From Hofstenia miamia (lineage: Eukaryota > Xenacoelomorpha > Acoela > Hofsteniidae), in contig CABFPE010000125.1 in assembly GCA_900660155.1 (NCBI GenBank), positions 453,502 through 517,501 of the forward strand: DNA of 64,000 nucleotides, in the 5' to 3' direction. The first letter of the stretch is position 1. Each line of letters starts with the position of its first letter. A model generated the notes under the pieces. The model was given only the letters and a program-made list of their open reading frames with translations. It did no database searches and was not told the DNA's origin. A program made the translations under genes and the position numbers. Below, one piece after another: positions 24,666-35,075 of this stretch.

Positions 24666-25780
24666 TTTTTCATGAAAATCTGATGCTTTCTAATCTTACA
24701 TTATGTGGCATTAATATTTTTTTCAGGCTGGCCTTTTAATGGTGTATATTTGTGGTTGGTAGAACTCAGCATCTCCTATTTGCACTTGAAATAACCAGTA
24801 AAAAAAGAAATTCTATTTTATTTTTCACTGAATTACTGCGTTTTGTCAGATTACAGCAGTGTACATTAACATTAAAAAGAGCTGTCATTTTAAAATTGTG
24901 AAATCTATAGATGATTTCGCATACTTTATTTTAGTCGTAGATAAACTAATGTAGGTAACTATCAAAATTCATTTTTCGAAAATTTTTTATGCAACTACCT
25001 TTAAGGACGGCAAGGTATTTCTATTGAGTTTATTCTCTGTTTTCTAAAATGAGAAAGTTATGACTATCTGCTTGTAAATCTTTATAGTTGTTGGCATCAA
25101 ATCGTCATTTGAATCTACCCAATGGAAGTGACAAATTCCAGTCTAATGCATGAAAGCAAATTTTAATTGTTGCTAAAATTAGAAAAAAGTTTAGGTTATG
25201 CCTCAAAAGTTGGTTAATTTTATTTTCAACGCCAAAGAACTAATTTCGCTTTAACAACCACTATGAGTGGTCGGCAGAAAGCAGCTGAAAAATCCCTTCT
25301 AAAATATGAACAATTGAATTTGTAATCGAAATGTTCAGCAAAAATACGTTAACTAGCATGAAATTGTTGTACATTTATACATTAAAAAAAAATCGAAATA
25401 TTTTTTAAAATACATAGAATATGCATTCAGGGAGCTCCAATGTCAAGTAATGCTACATCATAATAAAACGGCCTACATTTGTTCCTTAGTCAAGAAAATG
25501 GCATTTGATTCATGAGCAGGATGCAAAATTGTCCTCATATTTAAATTACGTTACCAATAATATTTGTTATTGTGTATATAAGATAGTTTTTAGAAAAAAA
25601 GAAACATTTGCCAATAGTTTGCTATAAAATCACAGAAATTGCTTATAGAGATTAATAACCGTCAAAATGACGGCTCTCGTCCTTTAAAGGTTGCAAATTT
25701 TCTCGTTTTTCTATACGTTAGTTTATTTTTAAAATAGAATTATTCAAATAAGTTTAAAGTGGAATTATAATAAAATAATA
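24666..25780. other. No recognisable feature
   Basis: AT-rich intergenic sequence downstream of the epsinR gene. It contains a small hairpin, CCGTCA-AAA-TGACGG, near 25660, whose meaning is unknown. Confidence 0.5.
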
Positions 25781-25791
25781 TATAGTAAACA

Positions 25792-25797
25792 TTTATT
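25792..25797 (-). terminator. Candidate poly(A) signal of the epsinR gene
   Basis: AATAAA on the minus strand, about 340 bases after the stop codon of the epsinR gene. It is the first exact AATAAA I see on that strand. In AT-rich DNA this is suggestive only. Confidence 0.35.
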
Positions 25798-26134
25798 GTA
25801 TAAATATTAGTTTTAGATTTAACAACTTAGTCCATTATTTACAATTATATAAATATAAAAAATACTGAAATTATGTTGTTTTATGTGTGAATCCAAAGCA
25901 AGATTCAATTGTCATTTCAAATAAAAGAAAGCCTAATGAAACATCACCATCACGGTGGGGTAGATAAAAAAATTCAATAAAATCTGAATATCTAGTGCAT
26001 CATTGACAAATATATACAAACAATTTGGGAGGTAATTGCGATTATAGAAAGGCACTGGACTATTTTACAATTTGACTCAAATAATTACATAATAAATTCT
26101 TATAAAAGCACCATTTTTGTAGGCAAAGACAAAA

Positions 26135-27571
26135 TTAAAATCCAAAATTAGGCGAATTTAAAACAGCAAATGAATTTTGATATGTATTGCAAGAGACTTG
26201 AGGATTTGCAGAAAACTGATTGCTGTTAGCATTGCGTTTCAAATCATTTAAAGTTGCGGCGTGTGGCTGCTTTTTAACACTGTGCGTTGGAGACAACCCA
26301 TCAAGACTGATATTCACTTTTGCGTTAGCCCAGGTGCTTCCTATGTTTTGAGTACTCTGACTTTTCGCACACGAATTTGAAATATTACCAGTTGATACAA
26401 AGGATGGAGAAGTTCTCTGCAAATTCCAATTTTCATTTGTTGAAAGCGGTATTGTAGGATTAAACAACTGCTGGTTTGCTGGAATGTTCTGTGGGAATTC
26501 ATTGAATTGAGGTGTGGTCTTTATTGGTTCCAGAGGCGATGATAAGGATATGGTTGATTTAGAATCGTTTGAATTAATTGAAGGCATTGTAGAATTTTCA
26601 AAGTCTATTAAACTTACGGATGTTGCAAGCTTAGGAGCAGTATTTTCAGATGAGAAAAAACCAGACAAATCATCATTGGTAGCAGGCTTTTCAAACTTGG
26701 CGAAATTATTAAATTCTTCATCACCACCTGATTCCGGCATGGAAGGCGACGAAAAAAATTCACCGAATTCAGAATCATTAGTAGAAATTAAATCACCGGA
26801 GTTCTCCTTTGCAATATTACTGTTTTTATTTTCAGACTGCCCGTATTGAGATGCCGCACCTAGAGACACTAACTTCTTAGGTTGTTGGGAATGACGTTTA
26901 TTATTTGATATATTATTGATTTCTAGCCTTTCAATGTTTGCTGTAGGAGTGAAATTCTGAAAATCAGTATCAAACTTTGAAGGTTGAATTCCATTTTGAT
27001 TGCTATCCCGAGAAAAATCATTTTCAGAAACATCGTCATGATATCTATAATCTTCTCTTGGAGTATATGATGGATCATATGTTTCATTGGAAACAAAATG
27101 ATCGTATTTATCTTTGTTTTTTCTCGCTTTTCTTCGCTCTTCACGTAAATGATCGTCATCGTTGATGAATTCAGCAAGTTCTTTAGATTTTTGCCTAACG
27201 TTTACTCCTTGATCTTTTCCATGTTCATCAATATAGTGGTAACTACGTAACTGGCGTATGTCATGCAAATGATCACGACTGTTGTTGATAACTCTTTCAG
27301 AACCATTGCGCAAAATATAAGCAAGAATAAGAAGAGATTTATAAACACGACGCCAATTTTTGTGGCTGTCAATTAGCATTCTTTTCCATAGCATTGTCAT
27401 CACTTCGTTGAATTGTTCGAAGGAATGAGTCATGCGACTAATTTCTTTTAACGTTGCTCCGGTAGGCCCCCATGAATCATCATTAGTGGCCTCTCTAACT
27501 AAGGCTTCCGCTTCGGTGTAATTCATCACCAAATTGGTAACTCGATCTTGGATATCTCGTATCTTCCACAT
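26135..27571 (-). CDS. CLINT1: EpsinR/CLINT1-like clathrin adaptor (ENTH domain)
   Basis: 478 codons from ATG 27571 to TAA 26135. Residues 1 to about 155 form an ENTH domain: MWKIRDIQDRVTNLVMNY, REATNDDSWGPTG, NWRRVYKSLLILAYILRNGS, DEHGKDQG, REERRKARKNKDKY. The match is to epsinR/CLINT1 rather than epsin-1 (no UIM or NPF repeats). The tail is long, Ser/Asn-rich and disordered, with acidic-phenylalanine motifs (DTDFQNF about 201, SEFGEFF about 267, DEEFNNF about 284) of the kind that bind AP-1/GGA ear domains. It also has SLIDFE (about 320), like a clathrin box, and GSTWANAKVNISLDGL (about 411), which matches a conserved CLINT1 block. The family acts in trans-Golgi/endosome traffic. The Met-rich C-terminal tail of vertebrate CLINT1 is absent. 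The frame is intact, and a splice acceptor (27577-27578) precedes it, so the true start is probably in an upstream exon. Confidence 0.93.
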   Translation of the reverse strand: MWKIRDIQDRVTNLVMNYTEAEALVREATNDDSWGPTGATLKEISRMTHSFEQFNEVMTMLWKRMLIDSHKNWRRVYKSLLILAYILRNGSERVINNSRDHLHDIRQLRSYHYIDEHGKDQGVNVRQKSKELAEFINDDDHLREERRKARKNKDKYDHFVSNETYDPSYTPREDYRYHDDVSENDFSRDSNQNGIQPSKFDTDFQNFTPTANIERLEINNISNNKRHSQQPKKLVSLGAASQYGQSENKNSNIAKENSGDLISTNDSEFGEFFSSPSMPESGGDEEFNNFAKFEKPATNDDLSGFFSSENTAPKLATSVSLIDFENSTMPSINSNDSKSTISLSSPLEPIKTTPQFNEFPQNIPANQQLFNPTIPLSTNENWNLQRTSPSFVSTGNISNSCAKSQSTQNIGSTWANAKVNISLDGLSPTHSVKKQPHAATLNDLKRNANSNQFSANPQVSCNTYQNSFAVLNSPNFGF

Positions 27572-27576
27572 GTTGA

Positions 27577-27600
27577 CTAAACAAAATTGAAATTTGATAG
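27577..27600 (-). promoter_or_regulatory. 3' splice site before the epsinR coding exon
   Basis: The minus strand reads CAAATTTCAATTTTGTTTAG then TCAACATGTGG: a pyrimidine-rich tract and AG just before the exon. If the previous exon ended in ATGC, the joined start would be ATG CTC AAC ATG, giving M-L-N-M-W-K, the N-terminus I recall for vertebrate CLINT1. The upstream exon itself was not found. Confidence 0.6.
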
Positions 27601-28303
27601 AATTAAAATTGTATGAGGAACCAAATTAAATATAAAAACTAAATTCAAATAACTCAGAATACACATGGTGTCATATCTATGGTAAAATATTTCCAAAATT
27701 AAGAATGTATTAAAACCACTTAAGTTGGTACTATCCTGAAAACGCTAATTTTGACAGAAATAGTCACAGACACGTGAAACCTCTCGTTTCTGGAAGCGTA
27801 TAGTATGAAACTAATAATTTTCATTATTTTGAAAAATGAGCAATATTAAGTATATTTGGTCATTTTTTCTACAAAAATAAACTTCTTCATAAATTGGACA
27901 CAATTGAAACATCACTCTCTAGTTATGCTCATCCTGTACAATTGTTGTAAATTTCAGATTATTATCTGCCAAAATGGACGAGTTATGATGTCACAAGTAT
28001 AATGAAAAAATATAAAACAAATCAAGTAACGGGAAATACCAAAAAATTGATTTAATAACTATACAATTACATTTCAAACAGAATTTACAGTTTAACAAGC
28101 TCAGAATGATCCAGAACTCTAGGCTGTTCCCTCAGCTACCTCTTTTGAGTCGAAAAGTCCTTCCTTTTAGCCTACAGCAACTTTCTCCTTGTTTTAGTGA
28201 AGTGTTCATTTTTCTGTTGAAGGTTGTTACAAAGCTGAACATTCAGGAATTAGCAGGACGCAGGTTCAAGTCCTCCAATAGTCTTATCACGCCACATTTC
28301 CAT

Positions 28304-28424
28304 CATTAAAATGGAGAACAGCCATATATGTGGATAATATAAGAGTATTCATCTCTACATAGGCGTTCTTTACACACCTTTCGCAAATTAGTGATGTCAG
28401 TCTTCCATTGTGATTTTGTGTCAA
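28304..28424. repeat. 121-bp segment duplicated across assembly joins
   Basis: This segment recurs at 29201-29321. The first copy ends at the N at 28425 and the second starts after the N at 29200. A 774-base piece (28426-29199) sits between the two Ns. Confidence 0.8.
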
Positions 28425-29200
28425 NAGTCTCTTAGATTTGAAACTACATCAGATTGGTACTTGTCAACTACTTCTTGCTCAGCAGATTTTTTTCCAAAAA
28501 CTCTCAAAATATTTTCTCCACTCAGATCGGTCCAGGAGTTCACAAAATTACAATGTTCCATGATCAAAATATAATTATATTGCTTAAAAATCCAATAATG
28601 CGTAGGGAGAGTAGAACCCCAGTATTATAATAATATATAAATCTTCTTGAACAGTGAATCTAGAGTAGGAGCTGTGGATAGAGCTGGTTCTTATATTGAT
28701 GAAATTTATTATTTCTTATTAAAAAATTAGTGCTAATTGTATCTGTTTTGAAGTGAATATAATATGAATACTATATTCAAACACTGCTATTCAAGGTGCA
28801 CTTAAATATAATGATTGACTTTTTTGTTTAATATTTTCAATGAGAAATAGATTTCAAAATTTCTGAAGGTATATTGTACACGGAATACTATCCTTCTCTT
28901 TCCAATGTTTTTCTAACTAGCCTTGAAACAAAAGATTTATTTTTTAGCCTTAAAATCAAACCAACCCCACCCACCCTGCCTAACTGATACCCCCTCCCGG
29001 GAATTTGAGCAGATACTCATGTATCACACACAATAATTACATTTTCTAAGTTGATACCACTAAAAAAATTTTTATTTTTATAATAAACGATATATGGTTT
29101 TTGAGTTGCTATTGAATTACTTTATAATATAGAAATAGCAATAGTATATTATCGAATGCTACATGCTCCATATATTTCTTGATAAATTTCTCTATTGACN

Positions 29201-29321
29201 CATTAAAATGGAGAACAGCCATATATGTGGATAATATAAGAGTATTCATCTCTACATAGGCGTTCTTTACACACCTTTCGCAAATTAGTGATGTCAGTCT
29301 TCCATTGTGATTTTGTGTCAA
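29201..29321. repeat. Second copy of the 121-bp segment
   Basis: Same sequence as 28304-28424; it begins immediately after the N at 29200 and runs on into unique sequence. The duplication is most simply an overlap left in the assembly around an inserted contig. Confidence 0.8.
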
Positions 29322-30659
29322 TACATATGTACACTTACGGAGTAGATCTTTTTCAGACAGTCATTTCTTTATATGATGCCTGATTACTTTTGTACCCTCA
29401 GCAGCTCGCGGGACCCCCGGGCCACAAGTAATGCCTAGAATCATCTGATGTGCCGACATGATTGAAGCCTGCATGAATATCTATCTTAATTTGATCAACA
29501 TTATCCAGATTGTCCTAATCGTTTTCGAAATTGTTCACAAGATTTGTTAGATCCCTTTACCACCAATACCAGTGCAATTTCTACCGGATAATTTTACGCC
29601 TTTCCATCACTTACGAAGGTCTCTAAGTAGCCTCCAGCTCTCTTCTGGACATGACCTTTTTTAAATTGCTATAACAAGCAGAGTCACCATCTCTGACAAT
29701 CTTTACATAGTACAAACCTCTTTCTACAAATGAAAATTTAAAAAATAGATAGTTTCATTGGATTCCGTGTTACCAGTAGAGTCTTCATAATTTATAGAAT
29801 ATCTATGGTTCAACAAAAATTTCTTGTACTTTATGGTTGAACTGTCCTTTTCTCCAGATATCACAGGCTTTACTTTTTTCAGTATAGGGATACAGCGTTG
29901 AAAATATCGTTACAAGAGGTACGATTCACACTCACACCACAGTCAAAGCCATTCTCAGAATCTATTAATGGAGCATTGTTAAGGAATAACCCATAATCAA
30001 ACCATTGTTTAAACTATTACTCATAAAAGTTTGCTTATCTGATAGTTAGATTGGTCCTGATCTAAATTTTTGATGTATTATGACATGACCTTCAGATGTT
30101 TCGGCAAAAAAAATTGTCAAAACTTTCCCGAAAATGACAAATTTTCAAAAAATGATATCAGCAAAATGTGTGTATATATAGCTCAAAAATTCCTCTAGGT
30201 CCTAAAAAAGATCTAAGCAAAATAATGCGTGGTTATATAGTTATGGTGATTTTTAAAAGTTGCTATTATTGTTCGCAAAAATTTTCAATTTCGTGTGAGC
30301 ATGACCTTCACAGTGACCTTGGAGATAATTATATTGCCTAGATCCTAGTTCAGGGCCTAGCGTATATTTCTGGGAACATACCTTGAAAATTCAGCCAAAT
30401 ATATTGAAAATCTTTGAGCAATTATTTTTCAAATTTTCAAAAATTCGAAAAAATATTATTTTGAGAAAATCCTTTTTATAAAAGGATACATTCATTATGT
30501 GATAAACTTCCAGGTTGGTTTTCTGATAGGCAGACATAAGATAAATTTACGTTAAGCAATTCAATTAAGTTGTTTTATTGTATCTATTTGAGGGGTAATG
30601 CACGAAAAAAACAACGGTGCCTTTTTGTTAGGCAAGATTTTTCTACTTTCACTTGCAAA

Positions 30660-31590
30660 ACTCTATTTTTCTTAGCCAATTTAATAATTTCGGATAAACT
30701 CGATTAGAATAATTAAGTTCGATATTTTTTGGAAATTTGGACTTTGATTAGGGAGGGGTCCACCTTAACAGAATCACTAAAAAGTTGTTCAACAGCAGAT
30801 AAACGCTGCTTTTGAACTATTGTACTCTTTGACTTAGTGGCGTTAAAGAGAAACCTTATAGAGGAATTTAAAAAATTAAAGAAATATAAAAACAAGTCAA
30901 ATTTTACGGCAGCGAGGACAGTCACAAAGGATAAAGTAGGAGCAGATGGAAGATTAGGCGAAGTTGGAGAAGGGCTCAGCAAAGAGGAACGACATTCTTG
31001 ACGCTCGCCGGTGGGGAAAAGAAATCAATGGCTTTTGGAGGGCTGAGAGTCAAGATGTAATTAGCAGCAATACAAGCACGATTGAAAAACGAGTGAAGGG
31101 TGCGATGTTTCTTGGGGCGACGAATTGAGAAAGTGACAACATCATCAGAGCGAATGGGGCGGGAATTAAGGAACTTAATGAAATCAAAAGTATCAAGGTC
31201 CAATTTGAGAGTGAGCAAGAGATTGATCAGAAGGAGATCACAGGCATGGAAGTAGAGTGGAGAGTTTGAGAAGAGCGTCTTTGTACGGCAAGAGAGAGAT
31301 CCATTTGAAGGCACGCTTTTTCAAACGTTCCATAGAGTGGAAGAAGCGAGAAGGCCACCAACTGGAAGAAGCGTAGAGAAAAATGCCCCGAGGAATGGCC
31401 TTGAAAAAAGGAGTTTCACAGCAGCCGTGGAATTAATGGGAACATTGCGGAAGAGGTCAAAGAGTGAGGGATTAGCTTTGCGAAGGCGCAAGGACACATG
31501 ACCAGACCAATTTAAGTTTGCAGCAAGTTGAACTCCAAGATGAGTAGATGAGGAGAAAAGTTCACAGGGAGAGGCAGATCAGGAATTTAT
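30660..31590 (-). mobile_element. LINE RT thumb and C-terminus, GC-richer family
   Basis: From 31590 down, the minus strand gives LPLPVNFSSSTHLGVQLAAN, LNWSGHVSLRLRKANPSLFD and KLLFFKAIPRGIFLYASSSW. These are the thumb and connector of a CR1/jockey-group RT. Then MERLKKRAFKWI and, at 30976-31314, LLLINLLLTLKLDLDTFDFI, RPIRSDDVV and SFFNRACIAANYI, the C-terminal domain. A further frame at 30713-30982 covers the last part. It is visibly GC-richer than the surroundings and unrelated in sequence to the 14-25 kb LINEs, so it is a separate and probably younger family. Frameshifted; truncated 5'. Confidence 0.72.
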
Positions 31591-31599
31591 ATTTTCGTT

Positions 31600-33275
31600 A
31601 TCATATAAATTTATTACATGTCCTTGTTTGTTAGCTGTTATTCTTGTACACTCTGTGCACCCATGACAGATTGCAAAGAATATTAATGCATATACTGCAT
31701 ATATAAGGTTAATTCTTAATTATCCACCAAATTCGATTTTCGGCAATAAGGCGCATGCGCGAACTTTGGCGGAAAATCCCGAGTTTGCTGCATTTCTATC
31801 AAATGATTCCAGGCTCTTTTAAGTATAAAAAACTTAAAGTGACACTATTGATTATTGACTTAAGGACAATGTTACCCTTGATTCAAGAATTGATTGCAAA
31901 ATTTTATATACTTCATATCAAAAATTGACTAACACAATTTTGTCTGCTTGAAAAATTGTAGATAAATGACTATGCAGGATATCATCGATTGTTCCTTTAA
32001 TCATAAACTACGCAAATCACCAAGGAAACATCATAACAGCAAAAATAGTAAAGATCTGCTAAAAATTTCATTCACAAGGAACAGTAAGCAGATGCATTGA
32101 CAAATAATTCGTATGTACTACTGTACAAAATTTAAATTTGGGCATGATGCTTTCCTTTGAAACATGGCTCGTAAAATTATTCTCATTCAACAATCGCTGT
32201 TCTAACATAAATCGGCCTATGTTCATGTTTTATGTCAAGGGAAACAAGATTCATGGGTAATTTGTTACTAATATTAAATGAAGTGATGGCGTCAGAGTAG
32301 CTAAACAGACCATGCCCACACCATTCAGATCTCACTTAAATTAAAATATTAGTTATTGGCTTGGATAAAGGTGGTGTGTAATTCCATCAATATAATACTT
32401 ACAGTCATATTTTAGCATTGAAAAGCAAAATCGAATTATATTCAATTAGGAAAATTATTCGTACAGACAAGATAACTTCAGTAGCGTATATTTCACTTGA
32501 AACTAATATGTACATGCATATGAATGATGAATATTTAAAGTTTAATAAATATATTTTAAAAAAATGAAATTTTAAATTAGTTCTGCATTTAAATTGTAAC
32601 TAACATGAGGAATGATAAAAAATTATTTAAAATGTGCTGCGACAAAAATTTCCGTGGAATAAATTTCTGTTTATGTATTACATACGGACCTGCGTGTCAA
32701 ACACTCTTTAGAATGGGGTTTAATGTAGAGTGTTAATAGTTAATGGAGAACACAGCAATGCAATCTGTATTATTAAAAACATTTTAATGAATTTTCTGCA
32801 TTTATTCTTTTTAATTAAAATTTCTTGCTGCCAATTTGCTTATGCTTATTCCTAGCATCATTATGTAGAACAGATGGCATTGCTCACACCGTCAAATTTG
32901 CTTGCAGTTGAAAAATTGCGTAGAAAAAGCATTGAAAAAACTTTTGTGATAGTGGAAACCTTAGCAAAAATATGTAGATCATGTGTATTTAATTCAATGA
33001 AAACGAAGGGTGTTCATGAAGTTTAATCAATGCCTTTTTCAAAAGATATCGATTTTTTGATTAAGCACAGCGAAGAAGGTCAGTCTGCTAAAATTAAATA
33101 AAATGAAGACAAATCAACAAAACCGTGCTATTGTACTAGGGATGTCACAATACCTTACACATATGGGAAATAACATACAAAAAATTGCAAATTGGTTAAC
33201 AGAAAACAAAATATAGTAGAAATAACCATGAAATTATAATGAATATATATATACTTGTTAATGGTTCTGATATTA
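31600..33275. other. Mostly unrecognised; contains a promoter-like motif pair
   Basis: No coding region recognised. See the NRF-1/E2F-like pair at 31751-31776. Confidence 0.45.
31751..31776. promoter_or_regulatory. NRF-1-like and E2F-like motif pair
   Basis: GCGCATGCGC (31751-31760) is an exact core NRF-1 palindrome. Four bases later TTTGGCGGAAAA (31765-31776) fits the E2F consensus TTTSSCGS closely. Two GC-rich sites side by side in AT-rich DNA look like a core promoter, but no gene is recognised next to them and a transposon origin is possible. Confidence 0.35.
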
Positions 33276-33277
33276 TA

Positions 33278-34028
33278 CAGGGTAATAGAATATGAAGGAG
33301 GTGATTTATTTCACATAGTTTAATTTACACAACTTATAATTGATGTTACATTAAGTGCTCGAAATGATCAGAATTTGCTGTTGTGACAGCCTGCAATCTT
33401 TTCTCCCAATTTTGGCAAGCTTTACATACATCTTGGAAAAATCTTCACACACATTTGAGGTCATTCAAATTATGTAAATTGTTCCTCATCGTCGAAAGGT
33501 CAAGAGACTTCGGAGAACACTCGTCTTTCTTTATCTTGCCACACCATGATACAGCAGCATACGCTATGACAATTGGCCGCTGCCGGTCCTGCTCGACGAG
33601 AAGATCTTCATCCTGTATATGATGACAAATTGGAGCATTGACTGGTTGCATCAAGGAAAAGGAAGCCTCATCAGCAAACCACACTTGCTTCCAGCGATTA
33701 AGACAAATGCGAAAGAACAATGCTTAACCAAGAGTCTTGTTTGTCTTTGGATTTCTTTCAAGCAATGTACTCTCATACGTTTGAAACTTTTTAATTTTTG
33801 CTGCTTGGCTATTTTTCACACACTCGATTGAGTAATTCCCAGTTCTCCGTCAACTTCACGTTGACTCTTGTGATCGCCACTCTGGCCTGGTGGAGTTTGT
33901 AACCCTGATATCACAGATTCAGCTATTATCTCACTCAAAAGGCATCTGCAAGAACCCTGAACGCGTATAATAAGTAAATTCAACTCTTATTGTAAAATAA
34001 ATCGCCCTATTTTTGTTCGACCACCCTG
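33278..34028 (-). mobile_element. Mariner-like element, 751 bp, internally decayed
   Basis: The ends are CAGGGTAATAG (33278) and, reverse complemented, CAGGGTGGTCG (34028), each bordered by TA. The TIR match is short. The minus strand encodes, in order, a helix-turn-helix trace (ELGITQSSV), VWFADEASFSLMQPVNAPIC with the first catalytic Asp, PIVIAYAAVSWCGK, and the mariner C-terminal signature DHFEHLM at about 33360. The central catalytic block with the second Asp and 'SPDL.P.D' is missing, so this is an internally deleted copy with frameshifts. Confidence 0.72.
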
Positions 34029-34030
34029 TA

Positions 34031-34690
34031 GGTCACACTGGGCTCAATATTTTTGGTAAACACGGATGCCCATGCCTCGAAGCAACATTCCGGAAAAAAA
34101 ATAAGATCAAAGATTTTTTAGTATACACTTAATAATCAACACATTTATATTCATTGTTGTTCAATAATTTCATTCCCTCATGCGCTAATTGCTAAACATT
34201 TTCAAAGCGATTACAGTGAGAATAAATTTATATTTAATCTTAAAACATTCTTCAGATTTATTAAGAGTAAAGAAAACTTAGTAACAAATATAAAGATGTA
34301 ATACTAAAGAATTGGCCTTCATAATACATTCTAATTATTTAAACAAAACCAAAAAAAAAACTTTCTTTTGAAAAAAAAAATTTCCCGTAATTTTAGTTTT
34401 TTTTATTTAAAACTTTCAATTCAAAGTATTAAAATTTCTGAAAAAATAGTTATTCATTAAAATAAATACCCAATTTTACAATTTCTACTATAGCATTTTA
34501 GTTTTCTATTAAACAAATTAAACAGACCAATTTTAATAATGGACTACTGTTATTTAATTTGTATATATCATTATCATTAACCTAAAATAATGAATGAATG
34601 AATAAAATCCACGTACTCATCAATCATGCTACATAGTAATCACGTAGGCAGCCATTTTAATTAAAAAATTTATACTAGCGGCTAGTTTGA
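34031..34690. other. AT-rich, poly(A)/poly(T)-rich, no gene
   Basis: Contains A-runs at 34349-34380 and T-rich sequence; no coding region. Confidence 0.5.
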
Positions 34691-34691
34691 A

Positions 34692-34725
34692 ATGCACCAT
34701 GAACGAAGTAAAAAACGGAGTGAAT
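34692..34725 (+). other. Candidate tiny first coding exon
   Basis: Two ATGs (34692 and 34699, the latter in CACCATGA context) precede a perfect donor, GTAAGT, at 34726. About 50 bases on lies a strong acceptor, TTGTTTCATTTTCAG, at about 34766-34780. From ATG 34692 the spliced frame reads MHHERSKKRSE then YLANGSFSAKKK before a stop; from 34699 it stops at once. GCCATTTT, a YY1-like site, lies at 34652-34659. This is either a very short host gene start, a longer gene using another donor, or coincidence. Confidence 0.22.
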
Positions 34726-34780
34726 GTAAGTTTCGAATTATACATTTTTTTACTAAATCGAGCTTGTTTCATTTTCAGAT

Positions 34781-35075
34781 TTAGCGAATGGTAGTTTTAG
34801 TGCCAAAAAAAAATTAGCTACTTTAACATATATTTAATATAAGCTATTTGAAATGGGTGATATGCACAAGGTGTGCATTAAATCTTTAAAAGTTGAATTC
34901 TATATTGGTGTTTCAATCGATTTCTAGCATTGCTCTTATCTTTCAAATTCGTTTAGCACTTTCCAAACTTATGGATATTCGAATTATCAGGCTAATAGAA
35001 TAAATATCAGCTGTTGAGTAGTTGTTCGTTGAACTACTTTGCAGAAGACGAAAACTTGTTGGATAACCAACTGAG
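34781..35075. other. No recognisable gene
   Basis: It may include a second exon of the candidate at 34692. Otherwise nothing was seen. Confidence 0.35.

Larger units (their letters stand above)
27602..30650. other. EpsinR upstream/intron region, no clear gene
   Basis: About 3 kb upstream of the epsinR coding exon, interrupted by N bases at 28425 and 29200. It may contain the first intron and 5' exon of epsinR. GC-richer patches at 28965-29000 and 29400-29430 gave no recognisable product. No transposon domain was identified. Confidence 0.45.

Noticed and set aside
26514-27177. Open frames overlapping the epsinR coding region (plus strand and other minus frame)
   Set aside because: They are shadows of the intact epsinR frame and have no domain of their own.
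28262-28275. GGTTCAAGTCC resembling a tRNA B box (tRNA gene or SINE)
   Set aside because: No A box at the right distance, the T-stem pairs imperfectly and no cloverleaf can be drawn. Chance match.
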